In this document: one piece after another, positions 40,799-49,623 of the stretch | Numbering within the stretch: the stretch's first letter is position 1 | Layout: every line of letters begins with the position of its first letter | Assembly: GCA_945881865.1 (NCBI GenBank) | Contig: CAMCVK010000009.1 | Location: 1-64,000 of the forward strand | Direction: 5' to 3' | Source of the DNA: Fimbriimonas ginsengisoli Gsoil 348 | GTDB lineage: Bacteria > Armatimonadota > Fimbriimonadia > Fimbriimonadales > Fimbriimonadaceae | DNA: 64,000 bases | Translations under genes and position numbers: made by a program | The notes under the pieces: generated by a model | Database searches by the model: none | What the model was told of the DNA's origin: nothing | What the model saw: only the letters and a program-made list of their open reading frames with translations

Positions 40799-41970
40799 TC
40801 TTTGCCCTCGCGATGCTTCTCGCGCAACCGGCTGCTGCCTTTCAGGAGTTTCCAGATCGGACGACCGACACGGTGACGTATCAGGTGATCATCCCGACGC
40901 CGAATCTCTCGCCCCGGGAGACGCTAGCGGCGCAGGTTTTGGCGGATACGGCAACTTTGGGCTCGGCTTCCTATTCGCGACAGGCCGCTTCCGAAATCGC
41001 CGGGGGCCGCCGCATCGAGATGTATCGGCTGCCGGATCACCTGCGGTATTCGATCACGGTGGATGCGGAGTATTGGCGAACCGGGCTTTCCATCGTTGAA
41101 GGCACGATGTTCTATCCCCGCTTTGAAACCGATTGGGTAGACGCGGCGGCGGCAAACCTGCCCATCTACCGCGCGGAGGCATCGGTCACGCAGCGTGGAA
41201 ACATTAACCGGGCCGACGTTCTGGCACTCTATCGACGACTTTTCCGCAGCGAGAACCTAAAGCTTGCGGTCGGTGGGCGGTTCGTTCCGGGTGAAGTCTC
41301 AAAATCCTGGCAGCAGCGGGTTGCGGACCGCCCTCGCACTACGGCGCCGCTGGAGAACGTTCCCCCGGAAGTCACGATTGGAGAAGACGAGATCGGCGCG
41401 CCGGAAGCCATCATCGCGGCTCCGCCGGTCGATTGGTCCAAGGAGGGTGCGGTTGCGCTCGCGGCGACGATCGCCCTCGGAACCGGGAAGGGAAGTGCTC
41501 TTTTCGCGGTGGCCCGCGAAAAACTACGCCTTTCGTATGTCCAGGAATCTCGCTGGGTGCCGACCGAAGTCGGGATGACCCCCGAGTTGTCGGTGATCAG
41601 CGTTCAGTCGAACTTCGAGAGTCGGATCCCGGAGCTTCGGGAGGCGCTGGTGGCCGAAATAGCAACCTGGACGCCGGCTACGCTAGATCGGGCAGCCGGT
41701 GCACTTGAAGGAGCCCTCGACCGCGGGCTTCCGCCAGGGCCGTTTTGGTTCCGGCCCGGCCGAACGCTTGGCCAAGACATCGCGGATCGAACCTACCTGG
41801 CGCATTATTGGCAGTGGAAAACCGGTCAGGTTTTCTCACGGGGTGCTTTGCCCGCGCTGGTGCGCGAAGCGGACCTAGCCGCGGTCCAGGCCTACGCAAC
41901 GGGTTGGGCGAAAGACGGGAAGCTGAGATTCCGCCGGGGCTCGATTCAGGCTGGCAAAAGCGGCTCGTAA
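40795..41970 (+). CDS. M16-like protein lacking the zinc motif (regulatory subunit)
   Basis: 391 residues from ATG 40795 with hydrophobic N-terminus (LAMLLAQPAAA). Fold repeats of M16 are visible (AAQVLADTATLGSASYS, EATATQRGN-type) but HxxEH is absent, so likely the non-catalytic partner of the preceding peptidase. Partner proteins often hold substrates. Ends 25 bases into the convergent nuclease gene. Confidence 0.75.
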   Translation: MIFALAMLLAQPAAAFQEFPDRTTDTVTYQVIIPTPNLSPRETLAAQVLADTATLGSASYSRQAASEIAGGRRIEMYRLPDHLRYSITVDAEYWRTGLSIVEGTMFYPRFETDWVDAAAANLPIYRAEASVTQRGNINRADVLALYRRLFRSENLKLAVGGRFVPGEVSKSWQQRVADRPRTTAPLENVPPEVTIGEDEIGAPEAIIAAPPVDWSKEGAVALAATIALGTGKGSALFAVAREKLRLSYVQESRWVPTEVGMTPELSVISVQSNFESRIPELREALVAEIATWTPATLDRAAGALEGALDRGLPPGPFWFRPGRTLGQDIADRTYLAHYWQWKTGQVFSRGALPALVREADLAAVQAYATGWAKDGKLRFRRGSIQAGKSGS

Positions 41971-42734
41971 TCCGGGTGTTGGCGGCAAAGCGGAAGGAAG
42001 TCGCATCGCTCGCAAAGTGGCTTCGCGACGGGAGTCATCTCGTCCCAATTTCGGCGCAGGATCTCTTGGCCGATGGCGACGAGGTCTTGCTCTAGTTCGG
42101 TGAGCTGTGCTGACGAGAGGCGCACCGTGGCTTCTTCACCACTTCGCAGTGCGACGATCGAAGCTTCAACTCGACGGTCATCAAACCGGCGGCTAAGGAT
42201 GAGCTGGTAAATGCTCATCGCAATGTCGTTCCGCACGTCGTCTTCGGAAACCGACTCACGGCCCGACTTGTAGTCGACAATTCGGTAGGTTCCGTCGGGT
42301 TGCTCATCCACACGGTCGACCCGTCCGATGAGCACGAACTCGCCTAAGTCGTGGCGGAATTGTCGCTCGATGAAGACCGTCTTTCCCGATGGGGGCTGTT
42401 GTTCCACGGCTTCTAGGTGCCGGGCGAGGATCTCTTTTCCTTCGCTCAGGGCGTCCGCCATTTGGTCCGGCGTCTCATAGCCGCTGTCGATCCAGCTTTC
42501 TTCCAGCGCGGCGACGGCCTCAGACGCGGTCGTCACACCGGTATCCCCGGCGTCATAGAACCGCTGGAGTGCCTGGTGCAGCGACGTTCCGAAGCTGAAA
42601 TAGCTTTTCGCCCGCATGTAATAGCGTCCGCGTGGGTTCACGTAGGTCCACATGTACTTGGTTGGGCAAGCCAAGTACGTGGTGATCTTTGTGGGACTCA
42701 GCGACGGTTTTCGCTCGGGACTCTTCTTCGGCAC
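41946..42734 (-). CDS. PD-(D/E)XK nuclease with Fe-S cluster (RecB/Cas4-like)
   Basis: 262 residues. FGTSLHQALQRFY (49-60, motif with His), GRVDRVD (D140), IVDYKSG (D154, K156): RecB-type PD-(D/E)XK nuclease. Four Cys, C23 in LACPTKY and C241-C244-C250 near the C-terminus (CERCDFLPLC), fit an AddB/Cas4-type iron-sulfur cluster. No CRISPR or AddA gene is near. Probably a DNA repair or processing nuclease. Confidence 0.88.
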   Translation of the reverse strand: MPKKSPERKPSLSPTKITTYLACPTKYMWTYVNPRGRYYMRAKSYFSFGTSLHQALQRFYDAGDTGVTTASEAVAALEESWIDSGYETPDQMADALSEGKEILARHLEAVEQQPPSGKTVFIERQFRHDLGEFVLIGRVDRVDEQPDGTYRIVDYKSGRESVSEDDVRNDIAMSIYQLILSRRFDDRRVEASIVALRSGEEATVRLSSAQLTELEQDLVAIGQEILRRNWDEMTPVAKPLCERCDFLPLCRQHPDYEPLLPA

Positions 42735-42793
42735 GTGGAATCAGTTTGCCACGCCGCCCGGTAACGATGGGGGCGGCGTGGCAAACTCCCGGA

Positions 42794-44563
42794 TTAGGAG
42801 CTCTTCTTCTTCGGTGCCGCTGGCTTCTTTGGCTTCGCCGGTGCCGCCTTCAACCGCTTCACCATTTTTGCATGCGGTCGCTGGATAATGACCTTTGTCC
42901 CATCCTCAAGCACAATCACGTTCTGGCTGATATACCGAACTCCGTTTACAGAAGCCGGAGCCGGAAATTCGTGCAATCCCAGAGGTGCGGTAATGATCGG
43001 AGGGAGACCGGGCTCGCTTGTCGCTAGCGGGGGCAGGCTAGGCTCTTCAGTCCGGGAAATCGGCGGGAGCAGGCCAGGTGCTTGTCCAGGTAGCGCTCCG
43101 ACTGCAACTTCGATTGCAACTGCCGGGTCGGCGACAGCGGGAAGAGTCATGCCGCTTGGCAAAGGAGGCAACTGCCCTGGCCGAAGGACCCCCATGTCTG
43201 CCTTTCTTCCCTTTAGAAGCTGCGGCATGGTCGCCCGCACCTCGGCCAGCTGGCGACGCACGCTTTCAACGCTGACCTCACGGCTGCCTAAGGGGGACAC
43301 GGGCCCAAGAGCGCGCTCTTGCCCTCGTCGGCTCCGTTCCATCTCTTGTCGAACCTTGCGGAGTTGTGCAGTTACTTCAAGCAACTGCTTTCGAAGACGC
43401 TCGACTTCGGCGGTTGAGGTCGGCTTGCTATTCTTTGCGCCAGGCTTCTTGTTGCGCTCCGCGGCAGTTTTTGCTGCTTTCCGCGCCTTTTCAATTGCTG
43501 GTGAAGCGAGGCGAATCTTCTTGGCTGCTTCGGCGGCCTGAATCCTTGCTTTAGCGACTTCGACTTCTGCAAGTCGAACTTCTGCCTCTACCTGGCGGAT
43601 CGTTTCCTCCGGCCCTGTCCCGGTTGCAAAGCTTTGCGCTTTTTCGGGTTCTTCCTGGGCAACCAACAGGGTGGAATCAATTTGCCGGGCTTCAACCGGA
43701 CGGATCGGAGCGATGACGAGAATGCCGAGCGCGAGCGTTATGGCCAGCGCGCCGAGTTGACGAGACTGCGAGGGTTTGTTCATGGCTTTGAGTCTTCGGG
43801 AGAGGTCGGCATGGGAGCCGGTCATAAAGACCGCCGCCGCCCCGACTTGTGGGTTGCGGGCGGTGCCAGTAGCCAACGCTACCAGCATTCCGCCGTATTG
43901 TCGAGGGGAGACCGAACACGACCGCATTGCGCGGCGGTCGCAGTCGATCTCTACCTGCACGGCGTACTCGCGCAACGCCCACCGCACCGGTAAAACGAAC
44001 CAAAACAGTGCCGACACGGCAAAGTTTGGGAGTGAGAAAAGAGGATCAAGTCGCTGCGCATGGGCCCGTTCGTGAGCGAGTGCCAACGCGCGGTCCTTGG
44101 CGTCCAGGCTGGCTGGCAACACGATGCGCCCGCCGATAAGAAACGGCAGTTCCGATTCGGCTGTTAGCCGGAAACCGTCGGGATGGGGAAGTGCGCGCTG
44201 GGAGACCAGCCACAACTGGAACGTTCTCGCGATGGCGATCGCGGCGACCACGGCGGTTCCCACCAGCCAGCAGGCGGTGAAAACGGTCGGCCAAAGGGAC
44301 GGCGCTTCCGGCACCAACATTGCCATCGGCAAGTCGGCGACTTCGTAGGAAATGGATTCTGCTGCCGGAACGCGAGCCGCCGAAGGCAAGAGCGGCAACG
44401 GGATTTCGAAAAACAACGCGATCAGAAAGCGGCCGAGGGCGAGACGCCAAATCCATGCTTGCAGGTTCGCCGGAAGCTTCCGGAACAAGCGCGTGATCGC
44501 GAAAGCAAACGCGAGCGCGACCAACCCGTGGACGCTGGCCGGAAGCACGCGGTCCAGAAACAC
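42794..44563 (-). CDS. M56 (BlaR1-type) membrane metallopeptidase with coiled-coil extension
   Basis: 589 residues, GTG start. Three or four N-terminal helices, HERAH zinc motif (H164, E165, H168) in ALAHERAHAQRLDPL, and a fifth helix (LGALAITLALGILVI) about residue 275. No penicillin-binding sensor follows; instead residues about 310-450 are a Glu/Lys/Arg/Ala coiled coil, then a Pro/Leu/Gly-rich stretch, and a basic C-terminus (KPKKPAAPKKKSS). Paired with BlaI by a TAGTG overlap. Likely degrades or activates a repressor when a signal is sensed through the coiled coil. Confidence 0.82.
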   Translation of the reverse strand: MFLDRVLPASVHGLVALAFAFAITRLFRKLPANLQAWIWRLALGRFLIALFFEIPLPLLPSAARVPAAESISYEVADLPMAMLVPEAPSLWPTVFTACWLVGTAVVAAIAIARTFQLWLVSQRALPHPDGFRLTAESELPFLIGGRIVLPASLDAKDRALALAHERAHAQRLDPLFSLPNFAVSALFWFVLPVRWALREYAVQVEIDCDRRAMRSCSVSPRQYGGMLVALATGTARNPQVGAAAVFMTGSHADLSRRLKAMNKPSQSRQLGALAITLALGILVIAPIRPVEARQIDSTLLVAQEEPEKAQSFATGTGPEETIRQVEAEVRLAEVEVAKARIQAAEAAKKIRLASPAIEKARKAAKTAAERNKKPGAKNSKPTSTAEVERLRKQLLEVTAQLRKVRQEMERSRRGQERALGPVSPLGSREVSVESVRRQLAEVRATMPQLLKGRKADMGVLRPGQLPPLPSGMTLPAVADPAVAIEVAVGALPGQAPGLLPPISRTEEPSLPPLATSEPGLPPIITAPLGLHEFPAPASVNGVRYISQNVIVLEDGTKVIIQRPHAKMVKRLKAAPAKPKKPAAPKKKSS

Positions 44564-44940
44564 TACTCGGCCTCCGTTCGCAACGATTCCAAAAGTTCGA
44601 ACAGTTCGCGTCGCTGGTCTGGCGTCAGGGTCGGTCGCTCCAGCAGGTAGCTCACCAACGGTGAAATCGACCCGTTAAGGCTTTGCTGGACGAACTGATG
44701 AACGGTACCGCGGAGATGCGAGCGTCCGGCATCGGATAGGAAATACTGGAATCCTTCGGCGGTTTCCACTCGGTCCAGCAAGTTCTTTTTGCGCAGACGA
44801 TCCATCATCTGCTGCACCGTGGTTCGCACCAGCCCCAGCGGCTCGCCGTAGAATTCGTGCGCCGCCCGCACGGTGGAGGGTCCGGCCTCTTCCAGGGCCC
44901 TCAAAAGCTTCATCTCTGCGCTACCGATTCGTGTTTCCAT
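44563..44940 (-). CDS. BlaI/MecI-family repressor
   Basis: 125 residues. Winged helix MKLLRALEEAGPSTVRAAHEFY, TVQQMMDRLRKKNLLDR, and a C-terminal dimerisation helix (TPDQRRELFELLESLR). Represses its own operon through the twin palindromes upstream. Its usual partner, a BlaR1-type peptidase, is the next gene. No beta-lactamase is adjacent, so the controlled regulon is unknown. Confidence 0.9.
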   Translation of the reverse strand: METRIGSAEMKLLRALEEAGPSTVRAAHEFYGEPLGLVRTTVQQMMDRLRKKNLLDRVETAEGFQYFLSDAGRSHLRGTVHQFVQQSLNGSISPLVSYLLERPTLTPDQRRELFELLESLRTEAE

Positions 44941-44941
44941 G

Positions 44942-44984
44942 GTTGACGACGTCTGTCGTCAACTCACTATACGACATTTGTCGT
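44942..44984. promoter_or_regulatory. Twin BlaI-type operators and promoter
   Basis: Two 14-bp sites ACGAC-NNNT-GTCGT, 44946-44959 and 44971-44984, centres 25 bp apart; site A extends to GTTGACGAC/GTCGTCAAC (44942-44963). A -10 TATAGT (44970-44965, minus strand) lies between them, 24 bases from the BlaI ATG. Binding would block transcription start. Confidence 0.85.
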
Positions 44985-45084
44985 CAGCCAGATCCCGTTT
45001 CTCAAGGAATTTTTTTGGCGCGTTGGAGGCAGGCATTTGGCCCCGGACAGGCAAACGTCGGGGCGAAACGAGTAGCTTGTTTCA

Positions 45085-45231
45085 ATGGAACGAAAATCTC
45101 GCGAAGAGATCCGCGCGGCCCTCGACAAGATGAAAGAGCCGAAGGACGGAACGAACCCGCCTGACTATGTGGTGCCGAAAGCGCCCGCAAAGAAAGGCAA
45201 CAAGAATCGGATCCGCAAGCAGGGCGTTTAA
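45085..45231 (+). CDS. 48-residue basic protein
   Basis: Short ORF starting at ATG 45085: SREEIRAALDKMKEPKDG then a KK/KR-rich end (KKGNKNRIRKQGV). It has TAGCTT (45073-45078) six bases before the ATG, like other leaderless genes here. Its stop overlaps the convergent DUF1579 gene by four bases. Being Lys/Arg-rich with an N-terminal helix, it may bind nucleic acid or ribosome; unknown. Confidence 0.6.
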   Translation: MERKSREEIRAALDKMKEPKDGTNPPDYVVPKAPAKKGNKNRIRKQGV

Positions 45232-45698
45232 GCCCGCTTGTAGATCCCTTCGACCGCCCACTCTTCCGGCCCATCTGGCATGATGTTGAACATCCGGAGG
45301 GTCAGGGTTTCGTCGTCGGTTTCGATCTCGATTCGCCAACCCCAAAACGTTCCGTCTCCGGCCGGATACTTGCCGTTGAGCTTTGCCGGATTCTCCTCGA
45401 ACGACGTCGCCGTCAGGTGAAGCACGCCGCCGGATTGGTGCCAAGAGTCGGACCATCCTGCCTCGAGAGTTTCGCCATCGCGGTCGCCGGCCACCAGCAT
45501 TTGCCCAAACTGGGTCTCGCCTTCGTACTCCCAGGCGTAAGAGAGGGTCACGTACTTCCGGTTGCCGTCTGCCTCTACCGTGAGGGTTGACGGCGAAGAC
45601 TTGATCCGGTCGGCTTCATCGGGGAGCCAGGAGAGGTGAAGGCGGGAGTCGCCTTTCCAACTTCCTTCGGTCGTTAGGATGTGCTTCGGAATTGCCAT
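45228..45698 (-). CDS. DUF1579-like protein
   Basis: 156 residues from ATG 45698. Lipocalin-like barrel pattern: TEGSWKGDSRLHLSW, EWEYEG-type and DSWHQSGGVLHL with a WGWRIEIET end, typical of DUF1579 family proteins. May bind a hydrophobic ligand. Monocistronic. Confidence 0.75.
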   Translation of the reverse strand: MAIPKHILTTEGSWKGDSRLHLSWLPDEADRIKSSPSTLTVEADGNRKYVTLSYAWEYEGETQFGQMLVAGDRDGETLEAGWSDSWHQSGGVLHLTATSFEENPAKLNGKYPAGDGTFWGWRIEIETDDETLTLRMFNIMPDGPEEWAVEGIYKRA

Positions 45699-45744
45699 TT
45701 CATCGCATTCTCGCATGTCAGCCGTCCGATGTCAATTGTTTTGG

Positions 45745-45757
45745 TAGGCTCTCGGGA
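45745..45757 (+). promoter_or_regulatory. -10 box of the epimerase gene
   Basis: TAGGCT (45745-45750), seven bases before ATG 45758. Confidence 0.45.
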
Positions 45758-46906
45758 ATGACCGCCGCCGATCTAAGGGCTTCGTTGAAGCACTACCTCA
45801 TCGACCGCTGGTTTCCGGCCTGCGTTTCGCCCGATGGCGGGTTCCATCAAGAGTTCGACGTGCAGTTTCGACCGCTACCAACCGAGGGTCGAATGATCAT
45901 TTTTCAGGCGCGCATGACGTGGGTCTGCGCGACGCTGGGAATGGATGACTATGCGCAGCACGGCGTCCGCTTCCTTCGCGACCATCTTTGGGATGCCAAT
46001 CGGCGCGCGTTTCGATGGAGTCCATTGCGGGACGACGAGTATCACGCCTACGCCGGCGCGTTTGCCATCTATGGCCTGGCGGCGGCCGGTGCCGTCGATC
46101 TGGCAGCTGAGGCGTTTCACGGGCTGGAGGCTCTCTACGACCCAGAGTTCGGTGGGTACTTCGAGTGCATGGAGTCCTCCGGTCAGGTTTTGCTAAACCC
46201 AGTCGGCGGGAAAGTTTCGGATGGAATTGGGACGCCGCTCGGACAGAAGTCGCAGAACTCCCTGCTGCACCTGATGGAGGCGTTCACCGAGTTGTATACC
46301 GTTTGGCCGGACCCGCTTCTGCGCGCTCGGCTCGCCGAGTTGCTTGATTGGTTTCGTGGCCGATTGATGAACCCGGCCGGAGGACAATTCGGGTTTAGCA
46401 CCCGGGAAGGAGTTGGAATTCCTGGTTCCGTATCCTACGGACACGACATCGAAGCCGCGCACCTAATGCTGGCCGCCGGAGACGTGCTGGGAGTGGATTG
46501 TCTTGCCGAAGCCGTTACCCTTGGAGAGAATGTTCTCGCTTTTGGGTGGGACGAAGTTCACGGCGGGACGTTCTTTTCGGGCCCCCCGGGGCACGTGGCA
46601 GACCGAAGGTTCAAAAACTGGTGGGTTCAGGCCGAGGCGTTGCTCGGATTCGCAATATTGGCGACACGGACCGGCGACCAACGGTTCGCCCGCGCGGCAG
46701 AGCGACAGTGGGACTGGATTCGTCAGCATCAAATCGATTCCAAGTTTTGCGGCTGGCACGAGAACGTTTCGGAAGCCGGGGTTCCTGTGATCGCAAGGAA
46801 GGGTCACTCGTGGAAGGCGGCATACCATGACGGCCGGGCACTTCTTTTCACGGCCCGCCTGCTGGACGACCCCAAACATGCCGAGCTTTTCCAAGCAGGC
46901 GCGTAA
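45758..46906 (+). CDS. AGE-family sugar epimerase (cellobiose 2-epimerase-like)
   Basis: 382 residues from ATG 45758. (alpha/alpha)6 barrel of the N-acylglucosamine 2-epimerase family: SQNSLLHLMEAFTELY, SYGHDIEAAHLM (His-Asp/Glu), KNWWVQAEALLGF and a late WKAAYHDGRALLFTARL. Relatives convert cellobiose or mannobiose at the reducing end (Glc<->Man). With GH26, GH5 and GH9 in the same window, a role in mannan or cellulose use is likely. Cytoplasmic. Followed after ten bases by a deaminase gene. Confidence 0.87.
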   Translation: MTAADLRASLKHYLIDRWFPACVSPDGGFHQEFDVQFRPLPTEGRMIIFQARMTWVCATLGMDDYAQHGVRFLRDHLWDANRRAFRWSPLRDDEYHAYAGAFAIYGLAAAGAVDLAAEAFHGLEALYDPEFGGYFECMESSGQVLLNPVGGKVSDGIGTPLGQKSQNSLLHLMEAFTELYTVWPDPLLRARLAELLDWFRGRLMNPAGGQFGFSTREGVGIPGSVSYGHDIEAAHLMLAAGDVLGVDCLAEAVTLGENVLAFGWDEVHGGTFFSGPPGHVADRRFKNWWVQAEALLGFAILATRTGDQRFARAAERQWDWIRQHQIDSKFCGWHENVSEAGVPVIARKGHSWKAAYHDGRALLFTARLLDDPKHAELFQAGA

Positions 46907-46916
46907 CTAGACGTTG

Positions 46917-47420
46917 ATGCCCTCCGTTTCCTCTCCCGAGCAGCAAGAGTTCCTGATTGGCGAAGCCATTCGAGAGGCACATCTTGGCGTCGAGAGTGGC
47001 GGCTCCCCCATCGGATGCGTTATTGCTCGGGTGGAAGGAGCCGACCTCACGATCTTGGCCAGAGGATTCAATGAAGGCAAACTTACAGGGAATGCCGTTT
47101 CCCACGCGGAGATCGTCGCTCTCGGGCGGCTTCGAAACTCTCCGGGCGGGCCGGTGGTCTTGGCAACCACGCTTGAGCCGTGCTTGATGTGCTTTGGCGG
47201 TTGCCTCTGTGCCGGAGTCTCAGAGATCATTTACGCTCAGCCTGCGCTCGGGGACTTTGGAGCGTCTCGGGTCGCATTGCCGGCCGACGGCCTGTACGCG
47301 ACCGCGAATCTGGTCGGCGGAATCCGTGAGGTGGAGTGCCACACCATGTGGCGCGAGTGGATGGCGGAGCGTGAAGGGGAGGACCTTTCCTTCATCCGCC
47401 GGTTGCTGGGCTACGAGTAG
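46917..47420 (+). CDS. Cytidine/deoxycytidylate-type deaminase
   Basis: 167 residues from ATG 46917. Zinc motifs HAEIVAL (about 57-63) and EPCLMCFGGC (PCxxC). Typical of tRNA-adenosine/guanine deaminase-like nucleoside deaminases. Ten bases after the epimerase stop, so possibly one transcript. Confidence 0.88.
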   Translation: MPSVSSPEQQEFLIGEAIREAHLGVESGGSPIGCVIARVEGADLTILARGFNEGKLTGNAVSHAEIVALGRLRNSPGGPVVLATTLEPCLMCFGGCLCAGVSEIIYAQPALGDFGASRVALPADGLYATANLVGGIREVECHTMWREWMAEREGEDLSFIRRLLGYE

Positions 47421-47446
47421 ACGGTCCGCGAGGTAGCCTGCCCGGC

Positions 47447-47908
47447 ATGTCTCAGGCCGCCGAAAGTCGAGAACTTCGCACCGCATGTATGCTCTTCACG
47501 AAAGACCTGAATGCCCTGCCCGAGTCGGTTTTTGACCAAAAACTAGGCGGGACGGCCCGGACGGTTGCGGACATCGTTTATGAGGTGAACCTGGTCAATG
47601 ACCACGTTGGACTCACCATTCGGGGCGAGGAGCTTTTTCCGTGGCCGGACGGCGGATGGATCACCGCGCCGGAGAACCTCCGCACCAAGGACGTCGTCCT
47701 GGAATCGTTTCGTGACTCTTCGGCAAAAATCATCGCAACCGCGAGGGGCTTTAGCGAAGCCGAGTTGGACGAAAGCGTCGTTACGGAACAGGGAGAAAAG
47801 ACGCGCCGCGAGCGCATCCGCTTCCTCACGCTTCACCTTTGGTATCACTGCGGCCAGCTCAATTTCATCCAAACGCTGCTGGGCGACGGCGAATGGCACT
47901 GGAAATGA
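47447..47908 (+). CDS. DinB-family protein
   Basis: 153 residues. Four-helix bundle with metal His: NLVNDHVGLTI (His about 52), HLWYHCGQLNFIQ (two His), fitting the DinB/YfiT-type metal-dependent hydrolase or thiol transferase group. TAGCCT lies seven bases before the ATG. Function usually stress or thiol-related; substrate unknown. Confidence 0.85.
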   Translation: MSQAAESRELRTACMLFTKDLNALPESVFDQKLGGTARTVADIVYEVNLVNDHVGLTIRGEELFPWPDGGWITAPENLRTKDVVLESFRDSSAKIIATARGFSEAELDESVVTEQGEKTRRERIRFLTLHLWYHCGQLNFIQTLLGDGEWHWK

Positions 47909-47946
47909 GGGCCGTGTGATATGATGGCGACGTGGGTAGGTGATAT

Positions 47947-49551
47947 GTGGGCAACGTCGCTAAACAGATTTTATCGATTCTTCTAACTTTTGCAACGCTA
48001 TTCGTGCTCTTCGGGTGCGGCGGAAGCGGCGGCGGAGAAGCGGTTTCGGCGGCGCGAGTTTCGATTGACTGGTCTGCCCGAAGCCGGGGCTTTACCGGCC
48101 TGGCGTCGGCGCAATCGGTAGAGATCACCATCCGGGGTGGCGGGAACCTAATCTTCAAGCAGGACCGAGCCGCGACGCCCGGGGGCTACACGGCCGACTA
48201 CGTCTCGCCCACGCCGGTAACCGTTGGCACGCATCAAATCGATTTGAAGTTCTTTGGTGAACAGGGCTGTGCGGGGGCCGTGGTCGGAACTGCATCCGTG
48301 GCGGCAAAGGTTGCCGCCGATGGCACGCTTCAACGCCCAGACGGCACGCCGCTCGGAAGTATCCAGACCGATGCGACGGTTGCGAGCGTCGAGGTCGTCG
48401 CGGGCCAGACCGTCGTTGCGGGTTCCAGCAAGCAGCTTAGCATTACGGCAAAGGATTCAGCGAGCCAGGTCGTGGCGGTTTCGGCGGGCTCTGCCTTTTT
48501 TACGATTTCGGCCGGGGCAACCCGCATGGAGCTTTCCGCTTCCGGCGTTGCCCAGGGACTTGCTCCCGGTGACTCCAGCATCATCGTGACCGTCGATGGC
48601 AAAGCGAGTGCGGCCACGGCCGTGGTGGTTACGGCCCCGGAACCCACCGTGCGCAGCTTCGCCGCGAACGCGAACCGGCTCGCCTACGATCCCAGCCGCA
48701 GCCTTCTCTATGCCACGGTTCCGGCCATCGACGCCACCCACCCCAACTCGCTCGTTGCCTTCAACCCGACGACGGGAGCGGTGACGAACTCGATCAGCCT
48801 TCCATCCGAGCCGTACGAACTGGCGGTCTCGGACGACTTCCAGTTTGCCTACGCAGCCCTGAACGCGACAGGCGAGATCGTCCAAATCAACCTAGGAACG
48901 TTTACGATAGAGCGGACCTTCCCCATTTCGCCAGTGCGAAAAGACTGGATCGGCCAGATGAAAGTTCGGCCCGGACATCCGTCGCAGCTTGCGGTGAGCC
49001 ACAACATCGGCGGCGGAAGTGAGTCGGCGGTTACGCTTTTCGACTCTGGCGTGGCCTTGCCGAACGGCAGCAACCCGGCCCAGGCCCTGGCGTTTGGCGA
49101 TGCATCGACCCTGTACGTGGGCAACTTTGGCAAGATGAAGCGATACTCGGTGGATTCCAACGGCCTCACGCAAACGCTCTCCAACGACAATGCGCCGGGC
49201 TACTCCTACGCCTACTTGGCCCATGCGGGCGGCCGACTGTTTGTGAACTCCTACGGGGTCTTGAGCGGCACCACGATGAGTATTCTTGGCACGTTTCCGA
49301 ACCGGCTCAAGAACTCGCTGGTGGTTCCGGACCAGAGCCGAGATTACGCCTTCGGGCTGACGTGGGACATTCAACCCGGCCGCACATTTCAGGTCTTCCG
49401 GCCATCGAACTTCTCAAAGGTCCTTGAGGTCGCGATTCCGGACGTCGGTGCGAGCACCAGCGCTCTGGTTCAGACTGGCCCAACGAGCTTCGCCTTCAAC
49501 TCGGCCGGCGGAGCGAAGATCTACGTGGTCGAGAACGTCTATCTGCCGTAG
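47947..49551 (+). CDS. Lipoprotein with Ig-like and beta-propeller domains
   Basis: 534 residues from GTG 47947. Lipobox VLFGC. Residues about 100-230 contain a BIG2/Ig-like domain (VEVVAGQTVVAGSSKQLSITAKDSAS). From about 235, YncE-like repeats (RLAYDPSRSLLYATVPA, LAVSDDFQFAYAALN) form a seven-bladed propeller-like part. Surface anchored, likely binding or adhesion. No enzyme motif. Confidence 0.8.
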   Translation: MGNVAKQILSILLTFATLFVLFGCGGSGGGEAVSAARVSIDWSARSRGFTGLASAQSVEITIRGGGNLIFKQDRAATPGGYTADYVSPTPVTVGTHQIDLKFFGEQGCAGAVVGTASVAAKVAADGTLQRPDGTPLGSIQTDATVASVEVVAGQTVVAGSSKQLSITAKDSASQVVAVSAGSAFFTISAGATRMELSASGVAQGLAPGDSSIIVTVDGKASAATAVVVTAPEPTVRSFAANANRLAYDPSRSLLYATVPAIDATHPNSLVAFNPTTGAVTNSISLPSEPYELAVSDDFQFAYAALNATGEIVQINLGTFTIERTFPISPVRKDWIGQMKVRPGHPSQLAVSHNIGGGSESAVTLFDSGVALPNGSNPAQALAFGDASTLYVGNFGKMKRYSVDSNGLTQTLSNDNAPGYSYAYLAHAGGRLFVNSYGVLSGTTMSILGTFPNRLKNSLVVPDQSRDYAFGLTWDIQPGRTFQVFRPSNFSKVLEVAIPDVGASTSALVQTGPTSFAFNSAGGAKIYVVENVYLP

Positions 49552-49611
49552 GGTCATTCCATTCATGCAAAAGTTGAGTGAGAAGTGCTTATCAGGCTTC
49601 GGAACCGGACG

Positions 49612-49623
49612 CATAATGTTTCC
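49612..49623 (+). promoter_or_regulatory. Promoter of the MNT/HEPN pair
   Basis: TTATCA (49589-49594), 17-base spacer, CATAAT (49612-49617), then six bases to ATG 49624. Confidence 0.55.
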
